Below are positions 42,101 to 56,200 of a DNA stretch of 64,000 nucleotides, piece after piece (position 1 is the stretch's first letter; every line of letters begins with the position of its first letter). Below the pieces are notes generated by a model that made no database searches, was not told the DNA's origin, and was given only the letters and a program-made list of their open reading frames with translations. Both the position numbers and the translations under genes were made by a program. The stretch is from Tubiluchus corallicola (lineage: Eukaryota > Priapulida > Priapulimorpha > Priapulimorphida > Tubiluchidae). Location: NCBI GenBank assembly GCA_030141605.1, contig JAQGDQ010000144.1, positions 248,001 to 312,000 on the forward strand, read 5' to 3'.

Positions 42101-45100
42101 GGACCACTAAATGTGTTTGATGTCTCCAAGCACATGGCCACATTGTCATGGAAACCACCAAAAGACGATGGTGGCAACAAGGTGACCCATTACTGCGTAG
42201 AGAAACGGGAAGCTGGCAGGAGTGGCTGGATTATTGCTGCCTCTTATTGCAAGGACACCATGTTCATAGTTCAGGTAAGAGTAGATATAATTACTTTTCG
42301 TCAATTTTAAGGAATCGAATTATAACTAATTATATGCCAATTTTATATGGTGCTGGCCTTCTATCTTTTAATATGACTGTATGTTTTATAGGGCTTGACA
42401 GAAAATAAGGAATATGAGTTCCAAGTCAGCGCTTGCAGTGAAAATGGACAAAGTGAACCATTGCAGGGTACCACGCCTGTTATTGCAAAACTACCTTTTG
42501 GTATGATAAATTCTCACATCTATAATACTAATATGAACAATTTTTCAAATAAAATAGACTTTGAAAATGGAATTCATTGGTTTCAAATAATACTGTTCAT
42601 TGTCAAGGCATCTATAACGAAAGAATTGATAGAATTTAGAAACAACTTCGAAGTACAATTCTGTAGTTAAAAGTCAAATTATGTGTGATATAATATATGT
42701 ATATAATTCAATCTATTTACCTTACTGACTATACATCTTGATTAGTATGAAACTATTTAACACTCTAGAAACAAAACATTATGTTAGTTGTAATAGAACT
42801 GTCAGTTTTAAAGAGGGCTGCCATTTTGTCAGTGAATTCCACTAATTAATACTGTTAGTGCTGTACAAGCTGAAGTGCATTTCAGCAGCGGAAAGTGCAC
42901 ATATTCATCTTACCAGTTTAGCTTAGGTCAGATGTGTTTTATGTGCAAGGCTTCCAGTATTGCCAAATCACCATGAATATATCCTTTGCCTAAGATTTTA
43001 ACATTGTTTGACGTCTATGAAACCTATGTGTTATTCTACCACGTTCAACCCTACTGGATGTAAAATCTTGACTTGTACAGCCAACTTAAGAATCATTGCA
43101 TGATTCACATTTAAAATGGTACACCAGATTAGACTTGACAAATAGTCTTTAGCAAGCAGTTATAATATCTGAAATATACTTAGTGTAACAAAACAGCAGT
43201 AATATTTATGCATTTCAGATCCACCCGGTACACCAGGCATACCTGAGATATCACAGGTCGGCGGTGATTTTGTTAGTCTTACCTGGGCTAGACCTGAGTC
43301 TGATGGAGGGGGAAAGATTCTTGGTTAGTTGCATTCTGTTTCTATTAATCTTTTGATCTTGTGAATTGTGATGTATAATAATCCTTTCAGTTAAATGATT
43401 ACAGGAAAAACATTGACAGGCAGCAAATAATATATCATTAATATTGTTCGTATAGATTTCGTTTGTTTTGTAAATTTTGAACAAAAATAACTTCTTTACA
43501 TGAAGAAGTATTTGACTCGTAATACTTCCTGTAATATTAGTCATAATCTTCAAAGTAATTATCTAGGAAACAGTCGTAATCATATTCTTCTTTCAATTTT
43601 AACAGATCATCGTAATCATTCTTTTCCTCAAGTACTTAATTGTCAAGATTTATCAAGTTAGCAGCATTACACACCTAAACTTTAATTGTAATATTAGAAG
43701 TAACTTTCAATTCTGCTGTTTGCATACTCTATATTTAAATAAGGTTTTACAAATGCTATCTGTACCATAGTGGTACTTATCTGGCTACTCATAATCATGT
43801 GCATGTGTATAGACATATTTATACAGGGCTTTTGCCCTTCTGCAAATTGTAGTTATTGTTAGTTCAAATAAACTAAATGTTTTAATTTTAACTGTCTGTC
43901 TTATTTAGGGTACTTAATTGAGAAGCGTGAAGTACAGCAGGAGAACTGGTTACGCTGTAATCAAGAACTATGCAAACCTACAATATACAACGTGCACAAT
44001 CTGGTAGAGGACAGGCAGTACGAGTTCCGTGTCTTTGCTGTAAATGAAGCCGGACTTAGCGAGCCATCCACTAATTCCACTACAGTCCGTGTCAAAGATC
44101 CCAATGGTATTTATTTTCACAGTACAATATATTCCGTTTAATAGTAAATCTACCTTGGGGTGAAGCTGAATGGATTCATTAACTGGCTCGATTTATAACC
44201 TGAAGAAACCTATTAAGTAGGGTTTTCTATGCTATTACAGCAGGTATTGCTAATTTTTGAAGCCGGTTCTCTTAACACTCCGCAAACTGCTTTCAAAAAA
44301 TGTTTAAGTTAAATGCAATGATTTATTAATGGTAAAGTATGTATTGTTTGTCTGTGATGCCATTACGTTTTATATGTAATAAGCTGCTTGCAAAATAAAA
44401 ATACAATGCATATAACTTTCATATCAGCAGCAATAATCCACATTCCTTTATTTGAGTCACTCACATTTTCGCGCAAAATAATTCATCAGCAAGAATTAGC
44501 ATCATCGTTTAGCATAATTAAATCTCTCATCTTGAATTTGAGTGATGCTTCTGCTTTAGACTGCTAAAGACAAAGAATTAGGTGGAAAAATGCAAAGATG
44601 TAAAACATGCTTATGACAAAGATGCTAACCTAGTGCAAGTTAAAAAGCAGGACAATTGTGTGGTCATTTTGTTGTCTACAAAGCATGCAAGGTGGATTTA
44701 TAAAGCGAAATTTGGATTTAATAAATGGCAGATTTTACTGGCAGATCTGTTCCAGCCATAGTTGCCACAAAAAGTGGCTAGTTTATTATCTGTGAACTGA
44801 TTCTACTGTGCTATCTTTCTTGACTTCTGTGACATCATAAAGGGGAATGTGCAAATTAAACTACTAAACATCCACTTGTTATTTTCATAAAACTGTAAAA
44901 AAGTTACTTTAAAGAAGAAGTGCTAAGATAGCTAAGATGGCAAAGAAAGTGTGGCTTATGCATTAGGTATTGTGTTCAAATCCATGGTTCATTTTTTTCA
45001 GCATTCTTTTTAATAAATTAGCTGTTAGGTTAATTGTTATTCATTTAGCAGTTTCATTTATTAATTCTGATTAATTCATAAATAAAATAAATTCTGAAAT

Positions 45101-47235
45101 CTTGAAATCTATGTTTTTAATATGATATGTAAATATTTCTCTACTGTAACATGTATTTCATTTATTTTAGCGCCTCAGCTACCGGAATTCACTATCCACC
45201 TGAAGAATGTTGTCGCTACCCAAGGCAAAGATGCAACATTTGAATGTGAAGTGTTTGGTTCAGCAGATACAGTCATTCACTGGTTTAAAGGAACCAGGGA
45301 GATATTTGGTGGTCTGAAGTACAAGGTGTTTAAGGAAGGTTATCGTCACACCCTCATTGTTACCGATGTCTATGGTGAGGATGCGGATGAATACGTGTGC
45401 CGTGCAGTAAATTCTGCAGGTTCCCGTGCTTCTCGAGCAGATCTAGTTATAAAAAGTAAGCTTTAGATTTAGACCTTTTTCATTACGTATTTCACTTTTG
45501 CACCTTTTAATTCTCGTAAAATGGTGTTAATAGCCTGTTTGCGTATTTGCTATTTTTTAAGTTTCTGCGGTAAGTAAAAATTCCAAAAAGTTTGTTTTAT
45601 TTAATAAAAGCTGCATTCATGTATTACTGATTACTAACTATTTAACCACATGCTTACTTATTATATTGATGTCTGTGAGTCACAAGAGTAACATATCATG
45701 ATTGTCACAAATTTGTATGTCTGTAAAAATAGCAGCTATTAAGAAAAATAGCAACAGTTATAATAATTTTGGTGAAGCAGTGCTAAGCCTGTTACATGAA
45801 TAGATGAGTGACTGCCAGAAAAGCAGCTTTGGACTTTCTTTCATTAGGGATATTTTTCTTGGCTAAAGTTTAAAAATTCCCCATACACAACAAATTAGTT
45901 TGTTAAGCTGATTAGGATTAGTGTTAGGATTAGGATTATGTTAGGATTGGTGTTGGGATTAAGGGTTGGGATTAGTGTTAGGTTTAAGGTTAGGTTAGGG
46001 TTAGGGTTGGGTTAGTGTTAGTGTTGTGGTTAGGGTTAGGGTTAGGGTATTTAAATTGTGCCGGGAATTGTAAGCGCCTCCCTTTTTCGTAATATGAATA
46101 TTTCACTGACTAAAAATTAGTAAAAAATGTTTGTAGCAGCTTGTACGCTCCACTATATTTACTTGCTGTTGGCTGTTTCAGCACCACCGCAGATTCTGCT
46201 ACCACCACGATTCAAGGACGTGGCACTGTTTGAGAAAGGAGAAACCGTTGTCGTGAAGCTTCCGTTCACTGGTTATCCAAAACCAGAAGCTTGGTGGACA
46301 CACGCTGGTGAAGAGATGGAGAATAGTGAAAAGTATCAGATCGAAACCATTGAGCGTCATTCTGTTTTGACTATCAGGTATCTGATGAATTGTTCTTTTA
46401 ATAAACAAAGTTTAAAAAACTATGTTAAGTTCAAAGTGTAATATAAAAAAACCAAGTAAGTCGTTGTTGTTTTGTTAAAGTGACTATATTATAGAGGAAT
46501 TGTCCTACAATTAACATGAGTTGTACGATAGCGTAAAATATGATACTGTGCATTGTAATTATTTACAAATACAATTACCACATTTCTGTTGAAGAGCACT
46601 GAACTCCACTGTTGTCTGCACTTGCAAATTTAATGCTTATTGTGAAGTAGCTAATTTATTTCGAATCAGTTTTAATGAAAAGCTGAATGTGTTAATTATA
46701 AGTAAATTATGTGTAATTGCAATATTTGTAGCTGACTAGAGAAAAACTTGCTTATATCAATTTCGCTAATGCATTTGATTCTGCCAGACTTACAATTTTT
46801 ACTTCCTAACAGAGATACAACTAGAGAAGATACTGGAATATACAGACTGTTTTTGGAGAATGACTTGGGCAGTGACAGTGCTGTTGTGAAGATTCAAGTA
46901 AACGGTATGTCAAAGTAAATTGTATTTTGTGTATCAAACTCATCTAAGCGACTTAGTACAAATACAGAGCAGAACTGTTTCGCGTAGCTGTAATTTGTTT
47001 AGTAATGTTCATAACATTTTACGCCCTGTTACTTGCATAATATTCTGTTTTGTTTTAGATCGTCCTAGTCCACCACGTTTCCCCCTCGTGGAGAACATAA
47101 AAGATACATCAGTTACGTTGTCATGGAAACCACCACTAAGCGATGGAGGTAGCTTTATCACTGAATACATTATTGAGATTCTGGAGCCGCCATTAGAAAA
47201 CTGGATTCGTATAAGCAATACTAGGTATGTGTGTG

Positions 47236-47283
<48 letters not shown>

Positions 47284-50200
47284 TGTGTGCGTGTCTGTGA
47301 GTATTCAGAAGAATCAACTGTATAGAATCAGATTAATTAACCTTTTTATTATAAAACTTGATCAACATTTGTTTATCAACATAAGTTATTTGCATGAGAG
47401 ATGTTTATATTATAGCATGTTAGATTTCCTAAGATTTGTACTGAAGTTATTGTGGAACACAATTTATGGGTGACTAATTTTAATATGTTCTGCTTTTGAG
47501 AAGCCTCTCAAATTGAAATAAATTGTAATTTTTATCTCAGTACATTCTTGCGTTCACTCTTGATTTACCTGTCTACAACTAATCACCTGTTTTAGACTCA
47601 CTCACCACACCATCCTGAACTTGGCACCTAACAAACAGTATCAATTCCGCGTGTTTGCCGAGAATTTTTACGGCAGAAGTGATCCATGTGAAGCAACGGC
47701 AACAATCAGAACTCAAGAGCATGAAGAGTACAAGAAGCGAAAACACTACATGGAAGGTACTTAATAATTTACAATGTTCGTATTTTATAAATACTGTATA
47801 AGAGATTTTTTGTGAATAGAAAAAAGTGTCATTTTAAGGCTATATTCAATACATTATTTGGTGGCTGCTGTATATAATATTTGAGATCTGAGGCTACCTT
47901 CAAACTATAAATGGTTAGTGTATCATTGTTTCAGTACATCAGTATCTCATCTCAGAAGATCAGAAGTTGAATATTTACTATAACTAGGTTCCAGTCCTGC
48001 TATGGTACAATGGTATAGCAAGTGCTTGTGCTGCCTGGAGGCAACAAAATTCTGGCACCCTTTGTTTTTAATGTTAGCCAAAAATTGTGCATGTTTTTTT
48101 TGTGTTCCTGAGCCCCATTTTTCCTTTGCAACATAATGGGATAGAGATAAATGAATTTCTTCTAAGAATCACATTGAATATGATTTGCAGTACTGCACCA
48201 GAAAAACTCTTCTATGCACTGGTCTACGAAAGTTGCTCATAACATGACAGTCGTTAAACATTCAACACCAGCAATAAAACTTGCAGTGAAATATACAGAA
48301 CACTACAGGTTTTTACAATAATACAATTGGCATTTAGCGAAATGCCACTGTTTCTCCCAAAATTATTGATCTGTTAAGCCATGCGCCACTATACACACCT
48401 AGTTAAGTAACAACATTAGCTTTTTGAGACTATACATAGTAATGATCTCTACTAGACAGTTTTGCTGTAGTTTGAAAACTTTTGTTAACTGCTAATGCCT
48501 GATTAGTAATTAATGAAAAATTACTAATCCGTCTGTCCGGGGATGATTGCATCTGTTACCCCTTCTGCGGCTATAGCCATCAACGTAAAAAGTAAGTCTT
48601 CCTTCTAAATGCTGGATTCTAGGTTGTAGCGGTCCGAGGTAAAGGAATTTTTTTTAGCATGTTAGCGCTGGTTCTACATTCATGATTTTTTTCAGATGAG
48701 GAAGGTCGCAGAATTAGGGGCAAGGGAACAAGACTGGCCAATTACGATCAATGCGGTGAGTAATAATTAATATGAAGATCTGTATCAAACATATCACAAC
48801 TTCTCATTACTTTGCTTGAATTAAATTTACAAAAAAAAGTATTGTGTCTAATATCATTGAGTGCAACTTTGGCGAAAATCTAAATGTTTGATTGTAGTCT
48901 TGTAATGAAATACTAATGTATTTTTTTTGCATTATCAATAAGGTCATACCTGAAATTTTTGGAGCTTTAGTTTTTCTAGCAGAACTTTTGCGAAGCTTTT
49001 AATCAGCTAGTTATTAAGATTACATCTTTTTCTCTTGTTTTTCTTTCAGTATTTGATTATTATGAGAAATATCTGCCTCATCCAGTTGAGATCAGATTTG
49101 GCGACAGTGTTTACGATTATTATGAAATACTCGAAGAAATTGGAGTGTAAGTATTTCAGCAATACACGCATTAATTTTATTGAACTAGTTGCAGTTATTA
49201 ATTTATTGAATTATTAGCAAAAGTACATGAAGTGATATTCATTTCATACTATGTATGCTTTAGTTTTTGTATTCTAAGTTAAAATAAAGCATTAAAATTA
49301 ATGTTATGTGATTTCAGTGGTGCATTTGGTGTCGTTCATCGCTGCATTGAGAAATCAACCGGTAATGTTTTTGCTGCTAAATTTGTTATGTGCTCTCATC
49401 CGACCGAGAAAGCTGCAATCAGACACGAGATAGAAATCATGAATCAGTTACATCATCCCAAGTTATTGCGATTACATGATGCTTTCGACGAATATGATGA
49501 GATGGTTCTTATTATGGAATTGTAAGTGCTACTTACAATGATAATAAAGTCTATAATTTAGTTATAGAATTGTAAGTTTGTGCCAGATTCACAATATAGA
49601 AGGATCAGGATTTTGGCTTAGTCTAAACAGAGAGTGGAGCTAGTCGTTTTCATTCAGAATGCAAAAAACAACTACTATCACTTTCAAAGTCCACCTAGAG
49701 GAACCATTTTTTTAACACTGATCGTTCAAAACTAGTCTGTTGACCACCTAAGTTAAGATCTCTGCGGTAAAAATATTCAAATGTCAGAAAATCAGTTTGG
49801 TAGTGATAAATATATCCATTAATGTTGTTTATGTTTTCAAAGCATCCAAATGTCCAGAAAAGAACATTACAGACAAGAGACCCGGGGAAAAAATTTGATT
49901 CATAATCAGTCTATGAATATATAAATAAGGTTGTCTAATATTCAAGTACAGGTTCTTTTGTTTACATATTTCGACGTTCTAGATTTTGAAACAGAATTTA
50001 ATTTCCTTTCAAAAAAAAAGTTTCAAAGTTTCAAGTGCCGTAAAACCTTTTCAGCATTTTAATAAGTTAAATGAAAAATTTGTATGTAATTTTGTAATTC
50101 ATGTATAATTTGTATAAGAGAAATTTTGTAAAATTGCCTAAGTGGTAGCTTCTATTAAAAATATTTATCCTATTTATCATATCATGTAAACTGTAGAGAA

Positions 50201-53200
50201 TAGTTTTTGAACGAAATGCTAGAGAAATCATTTAAACCAGACAAATATAACTGCACCTTTACAGCTGTTCAAATGTAGAATTGTACAAGCTCTTCATAAA
50301 TAGTGGCCTTGTAATGAGGGCAATGATTTTCAGCAGTTGTTATGCATAGTGACTACATTCTATAGAATAACTAGCCAGTTTCGGTTATTCCATGCAGAAA
50401 AATTGCTCAAAATACCTCAAAATATGAAAGTATTGCACATATGATACTTTACATCTGTTTTGATTCATGTACCTATATCAATTAACAAATGTTTAAGTTT
50501 GCTTGAATTTACAAGATGGTAAATTAGGATTAAAATTTTACGTGTGAAGAACGACATAGATGTCTATCAAAAAAAGCTACAGAAAAGCTTTTTCTTTCAA
50601 CTAAATAATTGTATTTTAAAGTAAATGTTTATTCATTTTTTTGTAATGAATTTGATTGTTCTTATTTCAGCATCTCTGGTGGTGAATTGTTTGATCGTGT
50701 TGCTGATGAACACTATAACATGTGCGAAGCTGAAGTTATTCATTATATAACTCAAGTTCTAGAGTCACTCAAACACATGCATGAAAACTATATTGTGCAT
50801 TTGGATTTGAAGGTAATTTTAGCTACAGTAAAAAAATTATGATCCCCTGTAGGTTATTTTTTTACAAAATGGTCAGACAAGTGCTATCATTACTAATAAA
50901 ATATTTGATTAAGTTTTTAAAGAATAGTTGTAACAAAAGTTTTACAATTTTCATTTTACAAATTACAGCCTGAAAACTTGATGTGCATAACAAAGCGTAG
51001 TACCAACATTAAGCTGATTGACTTTGGCCTTGCTGCCAAACTGAACCCGGATGATGTGGTCAAAGTTTCTCAGGGAACAGCAGACTTTTCTGCTCCAGAG
51101 GTCGTAGAAAACGAACCCGTTGGTTTCTTCACTGACATGTGGTCTGTTGGAGTGCTTGCATATGTGTTGTAAGTAACTAAAATGAGGTTGTGGTTGCTCT
51201 TTAATGTTGCATTCTCTTCAATTTGTTATGAGATATAGCAAGACAACTACTTTGTAATTTGTTTGTGAGTCTTATTAATTTCTTCATTCGTTTTGATGTA
51301 ATAACGTGACAACAACAACACAGTTTCGATTGCATTCACAAATTAGAACATTAAAATGGAAGTCTTATGGAAAGCAAGCTAGCTCTGCATAGAAGATATG
51401 ACTCTTGGATGCAATTTTCATTGCATTAGCTCCACAATGTTCAATATAACATAATAGTTTTAGAGAATCCCTGATGGATAATGAAAATTATGAAATAAGA
51501 AATAAATCATTATAAGTTTTCTCTATCTAAGGCAAATTTTAATGAGACTGTCTGTTCTGATATAGAAACTGTAAGCTTTGGGTGTCATAGTTATAATAAT
51601 TTAGTACTTATTTGTCGTTACTTGCACTCTAAAAAGTACATTTGCATATTAGTGTAATTTAATTATTGTCATTACTTTATACAACTTTAAGGTTGAGTGG
51701 ACTGTCTCCGTTTGCTGGTGACGATGATATAGAGACACTGCGTAATGTAAAACATTGTGAATGGGAATTTGACGAAGAAGCTTTCCAGTACATATCAGAC
51801 GAAGGAAAAGATTTCATACGACGTCTTCTTATACATGACAAATGGTATGTGAGATAAGAATTGATACCTGTTGTTACTTATGTCTATGTCTAGGTACTGG
51901 GTGGCAGAATTATGTAAAAGCTCACTTATAACAACTAAATTCGTGGCATTATTGGAAACCTTGGCATTTTGATTTACTTTTTCCCCCTGAATGCCTGCCG
52001 ACAAACTAGTGTTTGTAAATATTCCAAGAAAGTTTCCACACCAAGAAGCATCTGGTTTATTTATTTCTTGAAAACACCAAAATCCAAACAGCAGAGATTT
52101 GCTGCAGTCTGCTGAAAAGTGATATAACCTGGAATATTAGCAACAATATGGACAGACCAGCTTCAACTGTTTTTAGATAGATTTGCCCCACTTTGCTGCT
52201 ATGTTTGCTGGCTGATGTCATTCCCCAAGGAATTTGCTATTCAATATTGTCAACATTCTAACTTGTTGAGAAAGATAGTTTTGTTGAATATGAATGTTAA
52301 AGAGCTAAGCTGATTAGAGAATATTGACTTAATTACAGTGCATATTTCAGGAGACGCATGACAGTTCATGAGTGCCTAGACCATCCCTGGATAAGGGTAC
52401 GTACCTCTAGTAATATGGCATTTAAAATTTTATTGTAAAGCCATCAAAATATTTTGCTAGCGTCGAATGAAATAGTTAATATAAATGTTTACAAATGTTA
52501 ATACAAGTTTACAAATTGTCAATTTAGTAAAATGTGCTTAAAATTTACTTTTGCAGTGTACCAACTGACAATGCAAATCACTGCATTCGAAACATTTTGA
52601 TAGTTGTCAATAAAAGTGCAATAAACAAAGCATTACGATTTCATAATAAATGCGATCCATTTGCTCACTTATTGTGATGTATAATTTCTGCACACTGATT
52701 TCTGACTTTTGTACGAGTGCATTGTACACAACCAATGAATCTGAGAAGTAGACATTTTGTTTCATTAATTTTATTATCACCAAAAAGGTTAAAATTTGTA
52801 CTCCATTAGGTAGCCTGAATGCATGTGTATCAGTAACTTTCCATTTTACTGATTGCTAGTATATACAAAAACATTTTCATTTTCACATTGCCATGCGTGT
52901 ATTTTATTTGTTTAAAAGAATTCTTGTACGTTTAGCAGGGTGTTTGCTATCATACGATTGTAAAAATTTGTATTAAATTTAGTTTCTTGTTTTGCAGGGA
53001 GATCTCAAACATTTGGTTAGAAAGATTCCAGCTGCTCGCTATAATGCCATCAGAGAAGCAATCAAAGCAAGATATGTAAGTTTTTCTTATAAAGTTTTGC
53101 ACTTAATACACTTTTACACTTAATATTCAGAACTGTCGTACTTAGAGAGAAATCTTTGTAAAAACTAAAGTTTGGAGCAAATTGATCCTTTGTAAAAAAT

Positions 53201-56200
53201 TTGAGCAAATTGATCTGTATTTTTATCAAAGGTTATCCAAGGTACATGTGTTAGATTGTTACATAAATATGGCCATTATTACACATAAGTACAAAACATA
53301 TAAGTACAGACATACCTATATAAATTTCAGAGTAACCCATTTCAGATTAAAACAGTTCATATTTTTATAATACTACCATAATATCTTTATGTCTGATTGT
53401 TCTAACTTTGAGTAGAAGAAACTGGTAACGAAGGTCAGAGTAACAAAGGTTCGGAAATAAACTGGATTCTCTGATTATGTATTTTCTACGACCTCATATC
53501 TCATACAAGATCAACTTTTCAAGCTCTACTGACTCACTGATTTTTTTCATGGCTTTTACAATTTTTAACTGATAATTTAAAATGAAATACATGGCAGTTA
53601 TACTCTAGAATAGTCAAAATACTCTAAAAATAAAAGCACTAAATGACATTTACAGGCACTATATGCTTTTAAGACATACCATAGAACAACTGGTAATTAC
53701 ATTTCTTCATACAATTTTCATAATGTTCTGAGAATTTCAAATCTTCCTGTATTGTAACAGGTAAGAACTTGGTGGGGGAAAACTTCTTCTTCTAAAACTC
53801 CAAAACCCCTAACACTGATGGCGCTCTTAAATGCTTATCGACTGGAGATTGTAAATAGGAATCATCGAGATTTTAAGTTAGAGTCATTGAGATTGTAAAT
53901 TAAAGTGCTTTGGCATTATCCAGCAATAAAAAGATTTATCAACAATTGACCAAAACTGCTTTTAAACCATTAAAACTGAAAACCCATTTCTAGCATTTTC
54001 ATGATATTTACATAAATGAATTGGATGCTTGTGTGTATTGCATTATTTGTAAGCACTGTTAAAGCAATACTGTGTATGTGAAAATAGTTTTCTGATGACC
54101 TACGATGTAATCACAGGTGACATCGATGTGAGGTACTTCCTTCATCATCTGCTTTTGCCTAATTTATTCTTCTTTTATTTATTTTTTTATATGGTAATAT
54201 GAAAATTAGGTAATTATATGGTAATATGAAATGAAGAATGGTAATATGTTTATATATATATATATATAAACATATTACCATTTTTTAAAAGGTAACATAT
54301 TACCATATTTTAAATATATATATATATATATAAACATATTACCATTCTTCGACATTAGTCCAAAGTTCAATGTATTCTTAACGTATAATCATTTTACATA
54401 ATAGCCAAATTTTTCATTTTTATAATGTAAGTTTGCCAAAGGTTAACCTTACCCGCACCTTTTGTGTTTTGTAAATAAACACACACTTCCACATTTTAAT
54501 TAACTGTGCTCTTGAAACTTGACATTAGCAATGTTTACACAAACAGTGTAGACCCTTCATTGTAAATAAACAAACATAATGAGGGGTGGCAGAAGATGTT
54601 TACCGTCTCTTGTGTCTTGTACAATCATGGTCAATTAATTTTAGCATAAATACTGCCAACTCTTAAACAAACAAACATAACTGCTCAACCATACGTGGAA
54701 AGTTACGGTTTCAAAATTGACTGTTTGTTGCAGTTTGTGTAGGAAGCATTCATGTCTTGTTTCTTTATGTTATTTTCTTCTTAGTGATATGGAAAGTGTA
54801 AGTTTTACAATGCATTTAGCTTCATATCTCATTAGTTTAATGTGATCAGAATTATTTTATATGGATCAATTTTACTCCCCTATGACTTTTATGATTACAG
54901 TGTCATGAATGAAATTTGTTAATGACTTGAAAAAGTGGCGTAATCACCAGAAAAAGCATTTAATCTCTTCTTTAGTTACCAAGAAAGAATTTCGTCAATT
55001 TCATCAGTCTGTAAAAAACAACTGAACTAGGTTGAACTTGGCTAAGGTCAAAGTGCATCGTAACAAGGTTTATCACAACATCTTAAAATTATTACAAGCT
55101 GTTTTATGTTCTTTTGCTCGTAGTACAAATAACACTCCTAGACTAACTTGGCGGCCTCAGTTTCAGTGACCTCGGTAATGAGATCCAGGCATCTACTCAA
55201 GCATTAATGCAAAATTAATGGTTTATTCAAATAATGTTCACATTGGCTTATTATTTTGGAAAATGTTCGGTGTTGTCACGTTGATTATATTTGCAGGAAG
55301 CATGGCTTGCACCGATCATAGCGCTAGGAAATATTGCCAACTTCAGTTCCTTACGGAAGCTTCGTCCTCAGGAGTACCAGATTATTGACACTCGATTCGG
55401 TAAGATTTGAAGCTGTATTTTTAATGTACACTTGATATTATTTATACACTTTGTTACCTCAGTGCTGGTATGTTATCACGGGGTATTAGAATATAAAAGA
55501 GTAAGAGCATGTATTGTATGGTTAGTTACATTTCTTTGTTTTATGGAGAGTATTTGGGGTGATGGCATTTACCTTGGTTTGTTCAGTCAAAATGTTCACT
55601 TGTTTCAGATCGAAGAGAAGCGGCACCACGGTTTATCTATAAGCCACATAGTACGGTTGCATTGGAGGGCAAAAATGCACGCTTTGAGTGCTATATTATT
55701 GCCTTATCACCTCCCGTAGTAACATGGTAAGAGCTTCTTGTTATTCAAAGTGTATGATTGAGGTTAAAATAAACTGCAGCTGAGATTCAGATTGTGTGCC
55801 TCTGAGTTTTTGTTGTTGCACTTTATTAATGGTATTGTGAATAAATACCAATCGGGAACCAATAGGGTCGATTCAATTCAATTTGTTTTCAATTCAGTTC
55901 AATTCTATTCAATTGGAAAATTTGTTTATCTCCAATACAATCCAAGGCAGTTACAACAGATTGTGTAGAGTCTTGTAGAGGTGGGTGAAATGATCAGTGA
56001 AATTCTAGAAGTAATAATAAAATTAGCTTGATACTCAACAATTACACATGAATATGTATAATATCAAAGCTATGAATATGTATTATACTCTTTTCATACA
56101 TAACATTTTGTGCACTTTAAGCGTGCACATAACATTTTTATGTACTTTATTGTATGTGCTTGTATTTGTAACACATTTTGTAGTGCAGCATTCCTTTCCA

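Larger units (their letters stand above)
49050..53075 (+). other. unc-22: Twitchin/titin-like Ser/Thr protein kinase domain (exons 83-89)
   Basis: Catalytic landmarks in order: Gly-rich loop GVGAFGVVH (exons 83-84), ATP-anchoring Lys in FAAKFV (49379-49381), alpha-C Glu in RHEIEIM (49427-49429), GGELFDRV, catalytic HLDLKPEN with Asp at 50804-50806, DFG Asp at 51020-51022, APE at 51092-51100, [15 protein letters not shown], and [13 protein letters not shown]. The HRD Arg is Leu, usual for titin-like kinases and the wider MLCK group. Nothing essential is missing, so an active kinase is expected. Family knowledge: myosin-associated autoregulated kinase held closed by its tails. Introns are phase 2 or 0 here, unlike the phase-1 Ig/Fn3 exons. 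Confidence 0.95.

Noticed and set aside
44931-44982. Possible functional tRNA gene from A- and B-box-like motifs
   Set aside because: No cloverleaf: acceptor and anticodon stems do not pair, and the same tail recurs at 62580. A SINE-like origin explains it better.
48500-48600. Possible small extra exon ending in gtaagt in the N-linker intron
   Set aside because: The best acceptor gives phase 1 in and phase 2 out, which breaks the frame between exons 81 and 82, and the peptide is not like a twitchin linker.
54190-54350. Repeated ggtaatatg motifs considered as a CRISPR-like array
   Set aside because: Irregular spacing, palindromic AT structure and a clearly eukaryotic intron context.
55432-55719. 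95-codon ORF overlapping exon 91
   Set aside because: Wrong frame for the Ig domain; exon 91 in the correct frame is strongly supported.
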